Assembly: GCA_024683485.1 (NCBI GenBank)
Contig: JAIKYD010000106.1
Location: 1 to 52,036, forward strand
Length of the DNA stretch: 52,036 nucleotides
Direction: 5' to 3'
From: Saccharofermentans sp.
GTDB lineage: Bacteria > Bacillota > Clostridia > Saccharofermentanales > Saccharofermentanaceae
Part shown: positions 8,380-17,364 of the stretch, piece by piece
Layout of the letters: every line of letters begins with the position of its first letter
How positions within the stretch are numbered: position 1 is the stretch's first letter
Translations under genes and position numbers: made by a program
The notes under the pieces: generated by a model
Told to the model about the DNA's origin: nothing
The model's database searches: none
Seen by the model: the letters and a program-made list of their open reading frames with translations, nothing else

Positions 8380-9472
8380 CTTCCTTATTCTCCGGAATGA
8401 CAGCCTGCATTGATGCAATAGCAACCTCTACAATTGGTCCGTCCGGCTCTGCTGTGGTAAACTTCTGGAGCCAGAGACCAGGCTTTGACATAAGCCTGCA
8501 GAAAGGATTCCTGTCGTGGCGTCCGACAAATCTCAGGACCTCATATGAGATCGAGCAGATTATCGGTATAGCTGCAAGACGGATAAGAAGATTGACCCAG
8601 GCAGGCTGGGCACCTGTGAAGATACCGATAACTGTATAGATGATGATCGATATCGCAAGTACATTGAACATAAAGGATGTGCCGCAGCGCGGATGGAAAC
8701 GTGTCTGCTTAAGAACGTTCTCAACAGTAAGCGGCAGACCTGCCTCATAGCACGCGATCGTCTTGTGCTCAGCACCGTGATAACGCCAGACCCTCTTGAT
8801 ATCCTTGAGTTTTGAAGCAAAGATCAGATAGAAAAGGAATATGAGAAGTCTTAAAATTCCTTCTGCCACATTCAAAACAACGCTCATCCATGTCAGCTCC
8901 AGAAGATCCTCGGGGATAAACTTAGTAGCGATCTCAACGATAAGTCTCGGAGCAAGAATGAAAAGACCGACCGAGATAAGGATACCTACGATCGCTGCGA
9001 TCGTAGTCATAAGATTAAAATGTCTGTCGGCAAATTCATCAAGACGTGATTTCTTCTGCCCTTCCTTTGCTTCTTCAGGCTTTCCCTCTTCCGAGATATC
9101 GGCTGACTTCATAAGTGCGCCGGTACCTGTAACGAGCATCTTATAAAATCTTATGCATCCCCTGATGAAAGGGACTTTCTCGAAATAAGTTGTCTTCTCG
9201 CTCTGCTTGATCTCCTCAACATGGATCGTGCCGTCACCCTTTCTGACTGCCATAGCAGTCCTTGAGGGGCCGACCATCATGACGCCTTCGATAAGCGCCT
9301 GACCGCCGATCGTCGTCTTCTTCAAAGGCGCAGGGCAGGACTTCTTCTTACCGGAAGTTTTCGAAGGCTTCGCAGGAACCTGCGCCTGCTCATCATTAAC
9401 TGCAAGAGAAGTTTCCTTAATATCTATCTGTTCTTCGGTTATTAACTTCATGTTGTCATTTGATTCTGACAT
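8366..9472 (-). CDS. DUF1385 family membrane protein (YqhQ-like)
   Basis: A 368-residue membrane protein. The family core is clear: GGQALIEGVMMVGPSRTAMAVR, then KVPFIRGCIRFYKML, a hydrophobic central region, WRYHGAEHKTIACYEAG, and HPRCGTSFMFNVLAISI. The conserved His, Cys and Glu residues have led to suggestions of a metal-dependent function, but none is proven. The first 60 residues are polar and poorly conserved. The start is taken at the ATG at 9472, which follows GGGGGA at good spacing. An in-frame longer reading to 9550 has no ribosome site. It is coupled to prmC by a 14-base overlap. Confidence 0.88.
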   Translation of the reverse strand: MSESNDNMKLITEEQIDIKETSLAVNDEQAQVPAKPSKTSGKKKSCPAPLKKTTIGGQALIEGVMMVGPSRTAMAVRKGDGTIHVEEIKQSEKTTYFEKVPFIRGCIRFYKMLVTGTGALMKSADISEEGKPEEAKEGQKKSRLDEFADRHFNLMTTIAAIVGILISVGLFILAPRLIVEIATKFIPEDLLELTWMSVVLNVAEGILRLLIFLFYLIFASKLKDIKRVWRYHGAEHKTIACYEAGLPLTVENVLKQTRFHPRCGTSFMFNVLAISIIIYTVIGIFTGAQPAWVNLLIRLAAIPIICSISYEVLRFVGRHDRNPFCRLMSKPGLWLQKFTTAEPDGPIVEVAIASMQAVIPENKEDDVW

Positions 9473-9590
9473 ACTATTCCCCCAAACGAGCATAATTGTA
9501 CATTCTGCGGTGATTATAACATTAAATAATAACGGTGATATTACAGACAAAAGGCAAATTATCAGGAAAGATGCCTTATCAACTAAAAGA

Positions 9591-9613
9591 GACTGCCTCT
9601 ATTTGAGACAGCC
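9591..9613 (-). terminator. Terminator-like hairpin after rpmE (GGCTGTCTC family)
   Basis: GACTGCCTC/GAGACAGCC arms (7 of 9 pairs) around a 5-base loop, between the end of rpmE and the start of the DUF1385 gene. It is preceded on the coding strand by AGAGGG and followed by AGTCTCTTTTAG. It would separate rpmE transcription from the DUF1385-prmC unit. Confidence 0.55.
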
Positions 9614-9642
9614 CCTCTCTTAATCTTAGTCAAATTCGAGAA

Positions 9643-9843
9643 TCAAGCCTTTTCCATTCTCTTCTTGAACTTATCAACACGTCCGCCTGTATCAACGAGC
9701 TTCTGCTTGCCTGTATAGAACGGATGGCAGTTGGAGCAGATATCAACTCTCAGATCACTCTTTGTGGAAAGAGTCTCGAATGTGTTGCCGCATGCACACT
9801 TAACTGTGACAAGATGCGTCTTAGGATGAATTCCTTCTTTCAT
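9643..9843 (-). CDS. rpmE: 50S ribosomal protein L31, zinc-binding form
   Basis: A 66-residue large-subunit protein. [10 protein letters not shown] at the start and [19 protein letters not shown] in the middle are diagnostic. Four cysteines (C16, C18, C36, C39) mark the zinc-containing C+ form, which in many bacteria is replaced by a zinc-free paralogue in zinc starvation; no paralogue is seen here. The ATG at 9843 matches the family start, and AGAGGTG is upstream; an in-frame GTG at 9855 is less likely. It follows rho, its usual neighbour in Firmicutes, but has its own promoter inside the end of rho. Confidence 0.96.
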   Translation of the reverse strand: MKEGIHPKTHLVTVKCACGNTFETLSTKSDLRVDICSNCHPFYTGKQKLVDTGGRVDKFKKRMEKA

Positions 9844-9928
9844 GTTACCTTTCACCTCTCAATCAAAGATATGACGCGTAACCCTAATATCACGTATGTC
9901 ATACCGGATCCTTCGTGTTAGCCTTGCT

Positions 9929-9957
9929 ATATTACTTGAATCCTCGGCGGTTGTCAA
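9929..9957 (-). promoter_or_regulatory. Sigma-A promoter of rpmE, overlapping the end of rho
   Basis: TTGACA (9957-9952) and TAATAT (9934-9929) are separated by exactly 17 bases on the minus strand. The -35 overlaps the last rho codon and stop. This gives rpmE a leader of about 80 bases. Confidence 0.75.
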
Positions 9958-12119
9958 TCGGCTGCAAAAGATTTCTTTACGGAAAGAACAAATGACATAT
10001 TGCTCGTCGTCTTCTCCATAAAGCTGATGACCGCATTGGTAGCCGTGATCGTATCCGCTTCCGCGATCCTTCTTCTGATGAGCCAGACCGCATCGAGTTC
10101 CTCAGGCTTGAGCAGCAGTTCTTCCCTTCTCGTACCGGACTTGTCGACTGCGATCGCAGGGAATACTCTTCTGTCAGCAAGCTTTCTGTCAAGCGTGACT
10201 TCCATGTTGCCCGTTCCCTTGAACTCCTCGAAAATAACCTCGTCCATTCTCGAACCGGTCTCAATGAGCGCGGTTGCAAGGATCGTAAGGCTTCCGCCGT
10301 TCTCGATATTTCTTGCGGCACCGAAAAATCTCTTAGGACCATAGAGTGATCCCGGATCAAGACCTCCGGACAAAGTTCTTCCGGTCGGATTGATAGTAAG
10401 GTTATAAGCTCTTGCAAGTCTTGTCATCGAGTCGAGAAGGATGACAACATCTTTGCCGAGCTCGACGAGTCTCATAGCTCTCTCGAGTACGAGTTCCGTA
10501 ACTCTTACATGGTTCTCGGGGCGCTTGTCGAATGTTGAATAAACAACTTCTCCCTGAATATTTCTCTGCATATCCGTAACTTCCTCAGGACGCTCGTCGA
10601 TGAGAAGAACGATAAGTTCGCAGTTAGGATTGTTTGCAGTGATGGAGTTTGCGACTTTTTGGAGAAGGATCGTCTTACCTGCCTTCGGAGGTGATACGAT
10701 CATACCTCTCTGACCCTTACCGATAGGTGAGAACAGATCGATTATTCTTGTGGAGATATCTTCCTTAGCTGTCTCAAGATCAAGTCTCTCATTAGGATAA
10801 ATAGCAGTAAGGCTCTCGAACTTAGGACGTCTTCTGATGTTCTCGTAATCACCTTCAGTAACCGGAATGCCATTTACTTCAGTAACACGTCTTAGCGGTG
10901 CATATCTGTCCTTGCCGCGCTTGGGATTAGCAAAACCTTTGATGTAATCTCCGCGTCTCAACCCCATTCTCTTTATAAACTGGCCCGGAACATAAGCATC
11001 ATCTTCTCCGGGGAGATAATTATGTCTGTGGATGAATCCGCAGAAATCATTCTTGTTTCCTTCGTTGTTGTTGATTGCAAGAACGCCCTCGATCTCGATC
11101 TCAACAGGAAGTGCAGGTTCAATATTCTCTTCTTCAATCTCTGCAGGCTTCTCTTCAACTGCTTCAACTGTCTTCGTGTCCTGACCGGGACCAAAAGAGA
11201 TCTTTCTTCTCTTGGATCTTCCGTGCTTGCCCTGCATCTGGCCGGGTTCGGAAGTCTTTGTCTCTTCGGAATTTGCACCGGATGTCTTAGCTTCAGGAGC
11301 AGTTTCCTTGGATGCTTCCTTTACATCCGCTTCAGCAACTTCGCTGGTCTGAACCTGTTCTGCTTCATTAACGGTTTCTTTTGAACTTTCCTGTTCTGAG
11401 ATCAATGCCTCAACGGGAGTAAGAGCTTCAGCATCGCCGGCAGCAGGAGAAGCATCCTTCTTCTTTCTTCCTCTGGGCTTTCCTGCCTTACCGGTGTCAG
11501 GTTTATCAGACTTTGCTGTTTCTTCAGGCTGGGACTGTTCCTCTGCTTTTGCTTTCCTGGATCTTCCGGCAGGTTTCTTATCTGCCTTCTTTCCGGTTTG
11601 CTCAGATTTTACAGTCTTCTCAGCAACATCTGCATTCTCAGCTTTTGCAGGTTCTTCAGCCTTCTCAGCCTTCTTATCGTCAGCCTTTTTAACCGGCTTT
11701 TTCTTTGTCTTCTTCTCTGCGGCAACAGGTTCGTTCAGTTCCGCAGACTTCTCTTCAGTAACGTTTTCTTTCTTAACCACTTTCTTCTCCTCTGATTTCC
11801 CCGCCTTCAGAATGGCATCTGCCAATTCATTCGTCTCAAACCTTGCGGTCCTTCCTACATCCACTATCAATTCATCAAGAGACTTAGTATTCTCTGTGCT
11901 CTTCTTAACCTCGGGAATGGCTGCTGTCCTGACCGGGATCGGATCCTCGGCAAGATTGACAACAGTTACGTCACCGATATCCTTGGCACCGGTTATCGCC
12001 ATTATGAGTTCATCTCTTGTCTTCAACTCAGCTTCTTCCGGTGTGAAATCTCCAAATGCAACGGCTATCTGTCTTAAATCAGAATCCGTCTTGGAGTTAA
12101 GGTTATCAAAATCGTCCAT
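9954..12119 (-). CDS. rho: Transcription termination factor Rho with a long disordered insert
   Basis: Rho is a hexameric RNA helicase that ends transcription. Residues 1-50 resemble the Rho N-terminal helical domain ([18 protein letters not shown]). The RNA-binding and ATPase core starts near residue 341; Walker A is [12 protein letters not shown] (475-486), Walker B region [16 protein letters not shown] (558-573). Between them about 230 residues (106-338) are rich in Lys, Glu, Ala, Ser and Pro with basic patches such as GKPRGRKKK and HGRSKRRK. This makes the protein 721 residues, against about 420 for E. coli. Inserts of this kind are known in several phyla and can modify RNA binding or drive condensation. 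The RNA-binding domain reads [19 protein letters not shown], slightly longer than usual. Confidence 0.95.
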   Translation of the reverse strand: MDDFDNLNSKTDSDLRQIAVAFGDFTPEEAELKTRDELIMAITGAKDIGDVTVVNLAEDPIPVRTAAIPEVKKSTENTKSLDELIVDVGRTARFETNELADAILKAGKSEEKKVVKKENVTEEKSAELNEPVAAEKKTKKKPVKKADDKKAEKAEEPAKAENADVAEKTVKSEQTGKKADKKPAGRSRKAKAEEQSQPEETAKSDKPDTGKAGKPRGRKKKDASPAAGDAEALTPVEALISEQESSKETVNEAEQVQTSEVAEADVKEASKETAPEAKTSGANSEETKTSEPGQMQGKHGRSKRRKISFGPGQDTKTVEAVEEKPAEIEEENIEPALPVEIEIEGVLAINNNEGNKNDFCGFIHRHNYLPGEDDAYVPGQFIKRMGLRRGDYIKGFANPKRGKDRYAPLRRVTEVNGIPVTEGDYENIRRRPKFESLTAIYPNERLDLETAKEDISTRIIDLFSPIGKGQRGMIVSPPKAGKTILLQKVANSITANNPNCELIVLLIDERPEEVTDMQRNIQGEVVYSTFDKRPENHVRVTELVLERAMRLVELGKDVVILLDSMTRLARAYNLTINPTGRTLSGGLDPGSLYGPKRFFGAARNIENGGSLTILATALIETGSRMDEVIFEEFKGTGNMEVTLDRKLADRRVFPAIAVDKSGTRREELLLKPEELDAVWLIRRRIAEADTITATNAVISFMEKTTSNMSFVLSVKKSFAAD

Positions 12120-12229
12120 AAACGCCTTTCAAAAGTAATATGAATTTTCGCAAAAATCCTGTATGCGCGTAATACTGCTTAAAGGGATATCAACTTCTAA
12201 CTTGAAAAGGAAAATATCAAATCTTACGA

Positions 12230-12260
12230 ATGCGCGCCGGAATTTACTTCCGACGCGCAT
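12230..12260 (-). terminator. GC-rich hairpin between mbl and rho
   Basis: ATGCGCG (12230-12236) pairs with CGCGCAT (12254-12260), and CGGAA pairs with TTCCG inside, leaving a 5-base loop. It lies 41 bases after the mbl stop but has no T run, and it overlaps the likely rho start site. A role in ending mbl transcription or protecting its 3' end is only inferred. Confidence 0.4.
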
Positions 12261-12289
12261 AATATAACATTAGTAAATGTATGAGTCAA
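12261..12289 (-). promoter_or_regulatory. Sigma-A promoter of rho
   Basis: TTGACT (12289-12284) and TATATT (12266-12261) are 17 bases apart on the minus strand. It would give rho a leader of about 135 bases. Rho autoregulates through its leader in E. coli; whether that holds here cannot be seen. Confidence 0.7.
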
Positions 12290-12300
12290 TCTTATTGTGT

Positions 12301-13311
12301 TTAGTTATCGCTGAGTGCCGCAAACTTATCCATCATGTCGAGTGCTTTACCTGTTCCGATAACAACGCAGGATACAGGATCCTGGGCAAGGTAAACATCG
12401 ATGCCGATCCTGTTGGAGAGCATATGGTCAAGGCCATAAAGCATAGCTCCGCCGCCGGTCATTACGATACCTCTTTGTGAGATATCAGCCATGAGTTCCG
12501 GAGGTGTTCTCTCAAGAACATTATGTACAGCTTCGAAAATCTGTGTGATAGGCTCTTCCAATGCTTCGAGCATCTCTGTGGAAGATACCGTAACAGTTGA
12601 AGGAAGACCTGTGATGATGTTTCTTCCCTGAACGTCTAAAGTAAGCTCCTCATCTCTCGGATAAGCGCATCCGATCTCGATCTTGAGCTTCTCTGCCGTC
12701 TTCTCACCGATGAGGATATTATGTCTCTTTCTTACGTGCTTGATTATCGCCTCATCAAACTTGTCACCAGCAACCTTCAAAGAAGCGTCAACAACAGGTT
12801 CACAGAGGGAAATAACTGAAATATCCGTCGTACCGCCGCCGATATCAACGACCATGGAACCGCAGGCCTTTGTGATATCGATACCTGCACCGATTGCAGC
12901 AGCGATGGGCTCTCTGATCAGGAAAACGTCCTTTGCACCCGCATGACGGCAAGCATTCTCAACTGCCTGCTGTTCAACAGGAGTGATTACCGAAGGAACA
13001 CAGACTACGATAGTAGGCTTGAAATATGTTGCGCGGATACCCGTGCAGACACGTCCGATAAACGCCTTGAGCATAACTTCCGTTGCTCTGAAATCAGAAA
13101 TAACACCTTCACGGAGAGGTCTGATCGCTTCAACGATTCCCGGAGTACGTCCGAGCATGAGCGATGCTGATTCACCAACTGCCAAAACCTTGCCTGTCTT
13201 GCTGTTTACTGCAACAACGGAGGGTTCCTTGAGAACGATTCCTTTACCCCTGATATAAACAAGAACACTGCTGGTGCCGAGATCGACACCTATCTCCATG
13301 CCTAAGCCCAT
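12301..13311 (-). CDS. mbl: MreB/Mbl-type rod-shape actin homologue
   Basis: A bacterial actin of 336 residues that forms filaments beneath the membrane and guides cell-wall synthesis. Phosphate-1 motif IGVDLGTSSVLVYIRGKGIVL, the segment EPSVVAVN, and phosphate-2 motif MVVDIGGGTTDISVISL are clear, as is VMTGGGAMLYGLD. GAGGTGA lies just before the ATG. Isolation from mreC and mreD suggests the Mbl or MreBH branch and not MreB proper, but the branch cannot be decided by eye. The organism is therefore probably rod-shaped. Confidence 0.9.
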   Translation of the reverse strand: MGLGMEIGVDLGTSSVLVYIRGKGIVLKEPSVVAVNSKTGKVLAVGESASLMLGRTPGIVEAIRPLREGVISDFRATEVMLKAFIGRVCTGIRATYFKPTIVVCVPSVITPVEQQAVENACRHAGAKDVFLIREPIAAAIGAGIDITKACGSMVVDIGGGTTDISVISLCEPVVDASLKVAGDKFDEAIIKHVRKRHNILIGEKTAEKLKIEIGCAYPRDEELTLDVQGRNIITGLPSTVTVSSTEMLEALEEPITQIFEAVHNVLERTPPELMADISQRGIVMTGGGAMLYGLDHMLSNRIGIDVYLAQDPVSCVVIGTGKALDMMDKFAALSDN

Positions 13312-13534
13312 ACATCACCTCATATATAAGAAACGCCACAATTGACGTGTTAGTGCGTAAAAATTCAACTTATTATCACATTCGAAAATGTAAAAATCAA
13401 TCACGCGACGCTTTATTTTAGTGACATTCTTATTTCAATTTGCGGTGATTTTTCGGCATTTTCTACAGAGTATGATTCCGCCTGTGTGCTGTCGGAAAAT
13501 CACGGTAAAGTGTTTATTTTCGGACACAAGGTAG

Positions 13535-13540
13535 TATAAT
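13535..13540 (+). promoter_or_regulatory. -10 element of the leuS promoter
   Basis: A perfect TATAAT lies 36 bases before leuS, with only a weak -35 (TGTTTA at 13511). The short leader leaves no room for a T-box, unlike aspS in the same window. Confidence 0.5.
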
Positions 13541-13576
13541 TAGTACTTATTTCAAAGTTATACAGGAGTCTTTACC

Positions 13577-16060
13577 ATGAGTTATTCAAATGAGACGGAC
13601 AAGAAATGGCAGGCAAAGTGGGCCGAGACAGGCCTCTACAAGTACAATCCGGATGCTGAGGGCGAGAAGCTTTATTGCCTTGAGATGTTCTCATATCCTT
13701 CCGGAGCCAACCTACACTTAGGTCACTGGTATAACTATTCTCTTACGGATTCCTGGGCAAGGTTCAAGCATATGCAAGGCTTCAACCTTTTCCACCCCAT
13801 GGGATTCGATTCTTTCGGACTTCCTGCCGAGAATTATGCGATCAAGACAGGCATTCACCCCAAGGATTCAACACTCAAGAACATCGATACAATGGAAAAG
13901 CAGCTCCAGGCAATGGGCACGACAGTTGACTGGGATTACGAGGTCAAGACCTGCCTTCCTGATTACTACAGATGGAATCAGTGGTTCTTCATCGAACTTT
14001 ACAAGAGAGGCCTTGCTTACCGTAAAAACGCACCGGTAAACTGGTGTCCTTCATGCAAGACTGTTCTTGCAAACGAGCAGGTTATCGACGGAACCTGCGA
14101 GAGATGTCATTCAGAAGTAGTCCGCAAGAATATGACACAGTGGTTCTTCAAGATCACTGAATATGCGCAGGAACTTTTGGATGATCTTCCGAAGCTCGAC
14201 TGGCCTGAGAAGACAAAGAAACTTCAGAAGAACTGGATCGGCAGATCCGAAGGTGCACAGGTTGCACTCTATGTTGAGAAAGACGGTGAGCGCCTTACAA
14301 ACGAAGACGGTTCTCCGATGAAGCTTGAAGTATTCACAACAAGAGTCGACACGTTCATGGGTATCACTTATGTCGTTATAGCACCCGAATCAGAGCTTTG
14401 TGTAAAGCTCACCACAGACGAGTGCAGAGATGCTGTCGAGGAATACCGCAAGGCAACGGCAAAAGTCACCGAGATCGACCGTATGTCAACGACACGTGAG
14501 AAGACAGGTGTATTTACAGGTGCTTATGCTATTCATCCTTTGAACGGAAGAAGAGTTCCGATCTGGGCAGCAGATTACGTTGTTGCAGGATACGGTACAG
14601 GCGTAGTCATGGCTGTTCCTTCACACGACGAGAGAGACTTTGATTTCGCTCATAAATACGGTCTTGATATCATCCGTGTTATCCAGCCTGAGAAGGGTGT
14701 CGATTCAGAACTTCCTTACTGCGAGAAGAAGGGTTACCTCACAAATTCCGGCGAGTTCGACGGCATGGAAATGCATGATGCTCAGAAAGCCATCGTTGCC
14801 AAGCTCGCAGAGATCGGCATGGGCGAATGGAAGATCAATTACAGACTCCGTGACTGGCTCATCTCACGTCAGAGATATTGGGGAACTCCCATCCCGATGG
14901 TACACTGCCCTTCATGCGGTGTCGTTCCGGTTCCTGAGAATGAACTTCCTGTTCTTCTCCCCTACGATGTTGAGTTCACACCTGACGGCGAGAGCCCGCT
15001 CGCAAAGTGCGAATCATTCATGAACTGCAAGTGCCCCAAGTGCGGCGGTGATGCAAGACGTGATCCTGACACGATGGATACATTCGTTGACTCTTCATGG
15101 TATCAGTTCAGATATCCGGACAACAAAAATGACAACGAGATGTTCTCCAAGGATAAGATCAACAAGTTCTGCCCTGTTGACAAATATGTCGGCGGCGCCG
15201 AGCACGCATGCATGCACTTGCTCTATGCAAGGTTCTTCACCAAAGCTATGCGTGATATGGGCATGCTCGATTTTGACGAGCCTTTCACAAGCCTCGTTCA
15301 CCAGGGAACGATCCTCGGACCTGACGGTCAGAAGATGAGTAAATCCAGAGGAAATACTGTCGCACCTGACGACTATATCAGCAAGTACGGTTCTGACGTT
15401 TTCAGGACTTATCTCGGATTCGGTTTTGCTTATATCGAAGGCGGTCCATGGTCTGATTCAGGACTTCAGGCTATCGTAAAATTCTTCAGAAGAATTGAGA
15501 CTTGCGTTGCTGAGTGTGCCGGTGCATCAGCTTCCGCAGTTCCGGCAAAGGCCGACATGACATCCGCAGACAAGGAACTCAACTATGCTGTCAACTACGC
15601 CATCAAGAGTTCCACTGCAGACATCGAGAAGTTCCAGTTCAACACTCCTATCGCAAGAATGATGGAGCTCCTGAACGCTATCACAAAATATGGCCAGGAT
15701 GCTTCCGCAAAGCCTGAGTTCAGAAGATATGCTACCGAGAAACTCGTTCTTCTCCTTGCACCTTTCGCACCACACTTCACCGAGGAACTCTGGTGTGAAG
15801 CTTTGGGCAACAACTATTCAATCTACAACCAGAAGTGGCCTGAAGTCGATGAGAGCGCTCTTGTAAAAGATGAGATCGAGATTGCTGTTCAGATCAACGG
15901 CAAGGTTCAGTTCAAGGTAAACATTCCTGCAGAAGCCGATCAGGCTGCAGTCGAAGCTATCGTCAATGCAGACAGCAGACTCGCAGGCGCATTGAACGGC
16001 AGATCGATCGTCAAGTTCATCTATGTTAAGGGAAGGATCGCTAACATAGTTGCGAAGTAA
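13577..16060 (+). CDS. leuS: Leucyl-tRNA synthetase
   Basis: Class I synthetase of 827 residues that attaches leucine to tRNA-Leu. The HIGH-type signature appears as [13 protein letters not shown] near residue 40-52 and the KMSKS signature as [10 protein letters not shown] near 583-592. The zinc-ribbon cysteines ([15 protein letters not shown]...CERCHSEV) and the inserted editing domain with [18 protein letters not shown] are intact. The C-terminal anticodon and DALR-type region ends the protein. AGGAGTC precedes the ATG. It is a single-gene unit ended by a hairpin shared with the toxin gene on the other strand. Confidence 0.97.
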   Translation: MSYSNETDKKWQAKWAETGLYKYNPDAEGEKLYCLEMFSYPSGANLHLGHWYNYSLTDSWARFKHMQGFNLFHPMGFDSFGLPAENYAIKTGIHPKDSTLKNIDTMEKQLQAMGTTVDWDYEVKTCLPDYYRWNQWFFIELYKRGLAYRKNAPVNWCPSCKTVLANEQVIDGTCERCHSEVVRKNMTQWFFKITEYAQELLDDLPKLDWPEKTKKLQKNWIGRSEGAQVALYVEKDGERLTNEDGSPMKLEVFTTRVDTFMGITYVVIAPESELCVKLTTDECRDAVEEYRKATAKVTEIDRMSTTREKTGVFTGAYAIHPLNGRRVPIWAADYVVAGYGTGVVMAVPSHDERDFDFAHKYGLDIIRVIQPEKGVDSELPYCEKKGYLTNSGEFDGMEMHDAQKAIVAKLAEIGMGEWKINYRLRDWLISRQRYWGTPIPMVHCPSCGVVPVPENELPVLLPYDVEFTPDGESPLAKCESFMNCKCPKCGGDARRDPDTMDTFVDSSWYQFRYPDNKNDNEMFSKDKINKFCPVDKYVGGAEHACMHLLYARFFTKAMRDMGMLDFDEPFTSLVHQGTILGPDGQKMSKSRGNTVAPDDYISKYGSDVFRTYLGFGFAYIEGGPWSDSGLQAIVKFFRRIETCVAECAGASASAVPAKADMTSADKELNYAVNYAIKSSTADIEKFQFNTPIARMMELLNAITKYGQDASAKPEFRRYATEKLVLLLAPFAPHFTEELWCEALGNNYSIYNQKWPEVDESALVKDEIEIAVQINGKVQFKVNIPAEADQAAVEAIVNADSRLAGALNGRSIVKFIYVKGRIANIVAK

Positions 16061-16089
16061 ATTCAGATAGAATAGTAACGTAACTAAGG

Positions 16090-16120
16090 GGCTGTCTCAA
16101 AATACAGAGACAGCCTCTTT
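16090..16120. terminator. Bidirectional terminator between leuS and the toxin gene (GGCTGTCTC family)
   Basis: A perfect 9-bp stem, GGCTGTCTC (16090-16098) and GAGACAGCC (16107-16115), lies between two convergent genes. T-rich sequence follows on the plus side. This is the cleanest copy of the dispersed family. Confidence 0.8.
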
Positions 16121-16499
16121 ATATGAGATTATTCGTATTATCTTTTTTCTTTATTCCAACAGTCAGATCAACATCAGGTAATTCTTTGCTTAGTATTGAT
16201 ATCCAATTCCTCTTACCATACAAGAATCTAATTATTTCTACTGTTCTATTCTTTTCATTGATTCTATAGAATGCAATGTAATTGTTAATAACTGTCAGTC
16301 TGATTTCCCACGCTTCAAGTACCGGATCATTCACAATTCTATATCTTTCCGGCATTAAAGCAGGACTATTGATTTCTTCATCAATATCCTCAAGAAGATC
16401 ATTTGCAGCTTTTGGATTCATTAATGTAAATTCAATATAATCTGCTGCTTCATTAATGTCTTGCTCAGCTTTTTTAGTAATACGAATAGCGTATTTCAT
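16119..16499 (-). CDS. RelE/ParE-superfamily toxin
   Basis: A 126-residue protein starting MKYAIRITKKAEQDINEAADYIEF, the usual strand-helix opening of RelE/ParE toxins, followed by PERYRIV and the strand pattern EIRLTVINNYIAFYRINEKNRTVEIIRFLYGKRNW. Family members cut mRNA on the ribosome or poison gyrase; the sequence does not decide between these. Its ATG overlaps the antitoxin stop as ATGA, so the pair is coupled. The C-terminal 25 residues after the core are polar and extra. AT-rich codon use compared with its neighbours is consistent with recent acquisition. Confidence 0.88.
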   Translation of the reverse strand: MKYAIRITKKAEQDINEAADYIEFTLMNPKAANDLLEDIDEEINSPALMPERYRIVNDPVLEAWEIRLTVINNYIAFYRINEKNRTVEIIRFLYGKRNWISILSKELPDVDLTVGIKKKDNTNNLI

Positions 16500-16759
16500 C
16501 TTTTACGTCTCTTCTTAATGTCAGCCATTGCTTCTTTAAATGAACGGGTATTACCAGCTGCGACATCATCTAAGCCTTCTTTTACAAGACCATAGAGTTC
16601 ATACTTTCCTACGAGTGTCTCATAATTCTCTATACTCATTACTGCCAGATCGCCTTTTCCGTTTTTTGTAATAAATACAGGCTCGTTGTATGTATGACAG
16701 AATGTCGATATCTCATTGTATCCATTTCTAAGATCAGCACTGGATTTAATTGCAGGCAT
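16496..16759 (-). CDS. Phd/YefM-family antitoxin
   Basis: An 87-residue antitoxin that should bind the toxin encoded just after it and repress its own promoter. The N-terminal DNA-binding half reads AIKSSADLRNGYNEISTFCHTYNEPVFITKNGKGDLAVMSIENYE, the Phd/YefM pattern. The basic tail (DIKKRRKR) is the toxin-contacting region in this family. The ATG at 16759 follows AGGAGAGG; eight further in-frame codons upstream overlap that site and are excluded. A palindrome overlaps the promoter. Confidence 0.9.
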   Translation of the reverse strand: MPAIKSSADLRNGYNEISTFCHTYNEPVFITKNGKGDLAVMSIENYETLVGKYELYGLVKEGLDDVAAGNTRSFKEAMADIKKRRKR

Positions 16760-16781
16760 AATAAATTCCTCTCCTTGCATC

Positions 16782-16814
16782 ATATAACAAAATTATATGC
16801 AAATTTTGTTATAT
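16782..16814. promoter_or_regulatory. Palindromic operator at the toxin-antitoxin promoter
   Basis: ATATAACAAAATT (16782-16794) and its exact complement AATTTTGTTATAT (16802-16814) form a perfect 13-bp inverted repeat with a 7-base centre. A minus-strand TATAAT (16797-16792) lies inside it, 33 bases before the antitoxin ATG. Binding of the antitoxin or antitoxin-toxin complex here would block the promoter, as known for the family. Confidence 0.75.
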
Positions 16815-16868
16815 ACAATCCCGAAATAATCTATATAATCATTCAGCAGCAAGCATTTTCAATTAACT

Positions 16869-17330
16869 CTATTTGCCTGTTCCTGCATAATAAGATGCAG
16901 TAAAACTGCCATTGGAAGGCTTAGCTGAAGTATCTGAATTACAGGAGCAGCGGACATATATCCACTGACCAGAAACGATCTCCATATTCGCTTCGTTGTA
17001 CAGATCCGGTTCCGTATAATCGAAAAAGCTTTTTTCCTCTTCAGCGATTTCATGATCAGTGACATACACTTCCCAATCAGAATTAAAATCAGTAAGTCTT
17101 TTGAAATAAACGGTAACCGTTATCTTCTCATCGAAAGATTGCTCATTATCATCGTACTTGAACTGCATACCATAATATCCGGTATCGAAAACATCTTTGT
17201 TATCAACATTGAAGATTTCTATTGCCTTCGGTTCCTCATACACCATACCGTCTTTATCCAGCGGCTGAAAGCAACCGCACAAACCTAACGCCAGAGCAAC
17301 TGTCGGCACTGCGCACAACAATCTTTTCAT
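16869..17330 (-). CDS. Small lipoprotein of unknown function
   Basis: A 153-residue protein with a signal peptide and lipobox GLCGC (MKRLLCAVPTVALALGLCGC), so it is predicted to be exported and lipid-anchored. The mature part is acidic and aromatic, with alternating strands (EKITVTVYFKRL, SDWEVYVTDHEI), and matches no family I recognise. I use the ATG at 17330, spaced correctly from AGGAG; an in-frame GTG lies two codons upstream. It is 34 bases downstream of the fucosidase stop-side gap, in the same direction, but no link in function is visible. Confidence 0.7.
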   Translation of the reverse strand: MKRLLCAVPTVALALGLCGCFQPLDKDGMVYEEPKAIEIFNVDNKDVFDTGYYGMQFKYDDNEQSFDEKITVTVYFKRLTDFNSDWEVYVTDHEIAEEEKSFFDYTEPDLYNEANMEIVSGQWIYVRCSCNSDTSAKPSNGSFTASYYAGTGK

Positions 17331-17364
17331 AAACACAACTCCTGAAAATTCACAATCAAAACCA

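Noticed and set aside
13312..13576. T-box leader ahead of leuS
   Set aside because: No AGGGTGG-type core or terminator/antiterminator pair; the promoter lies only 36 bases before the gene.
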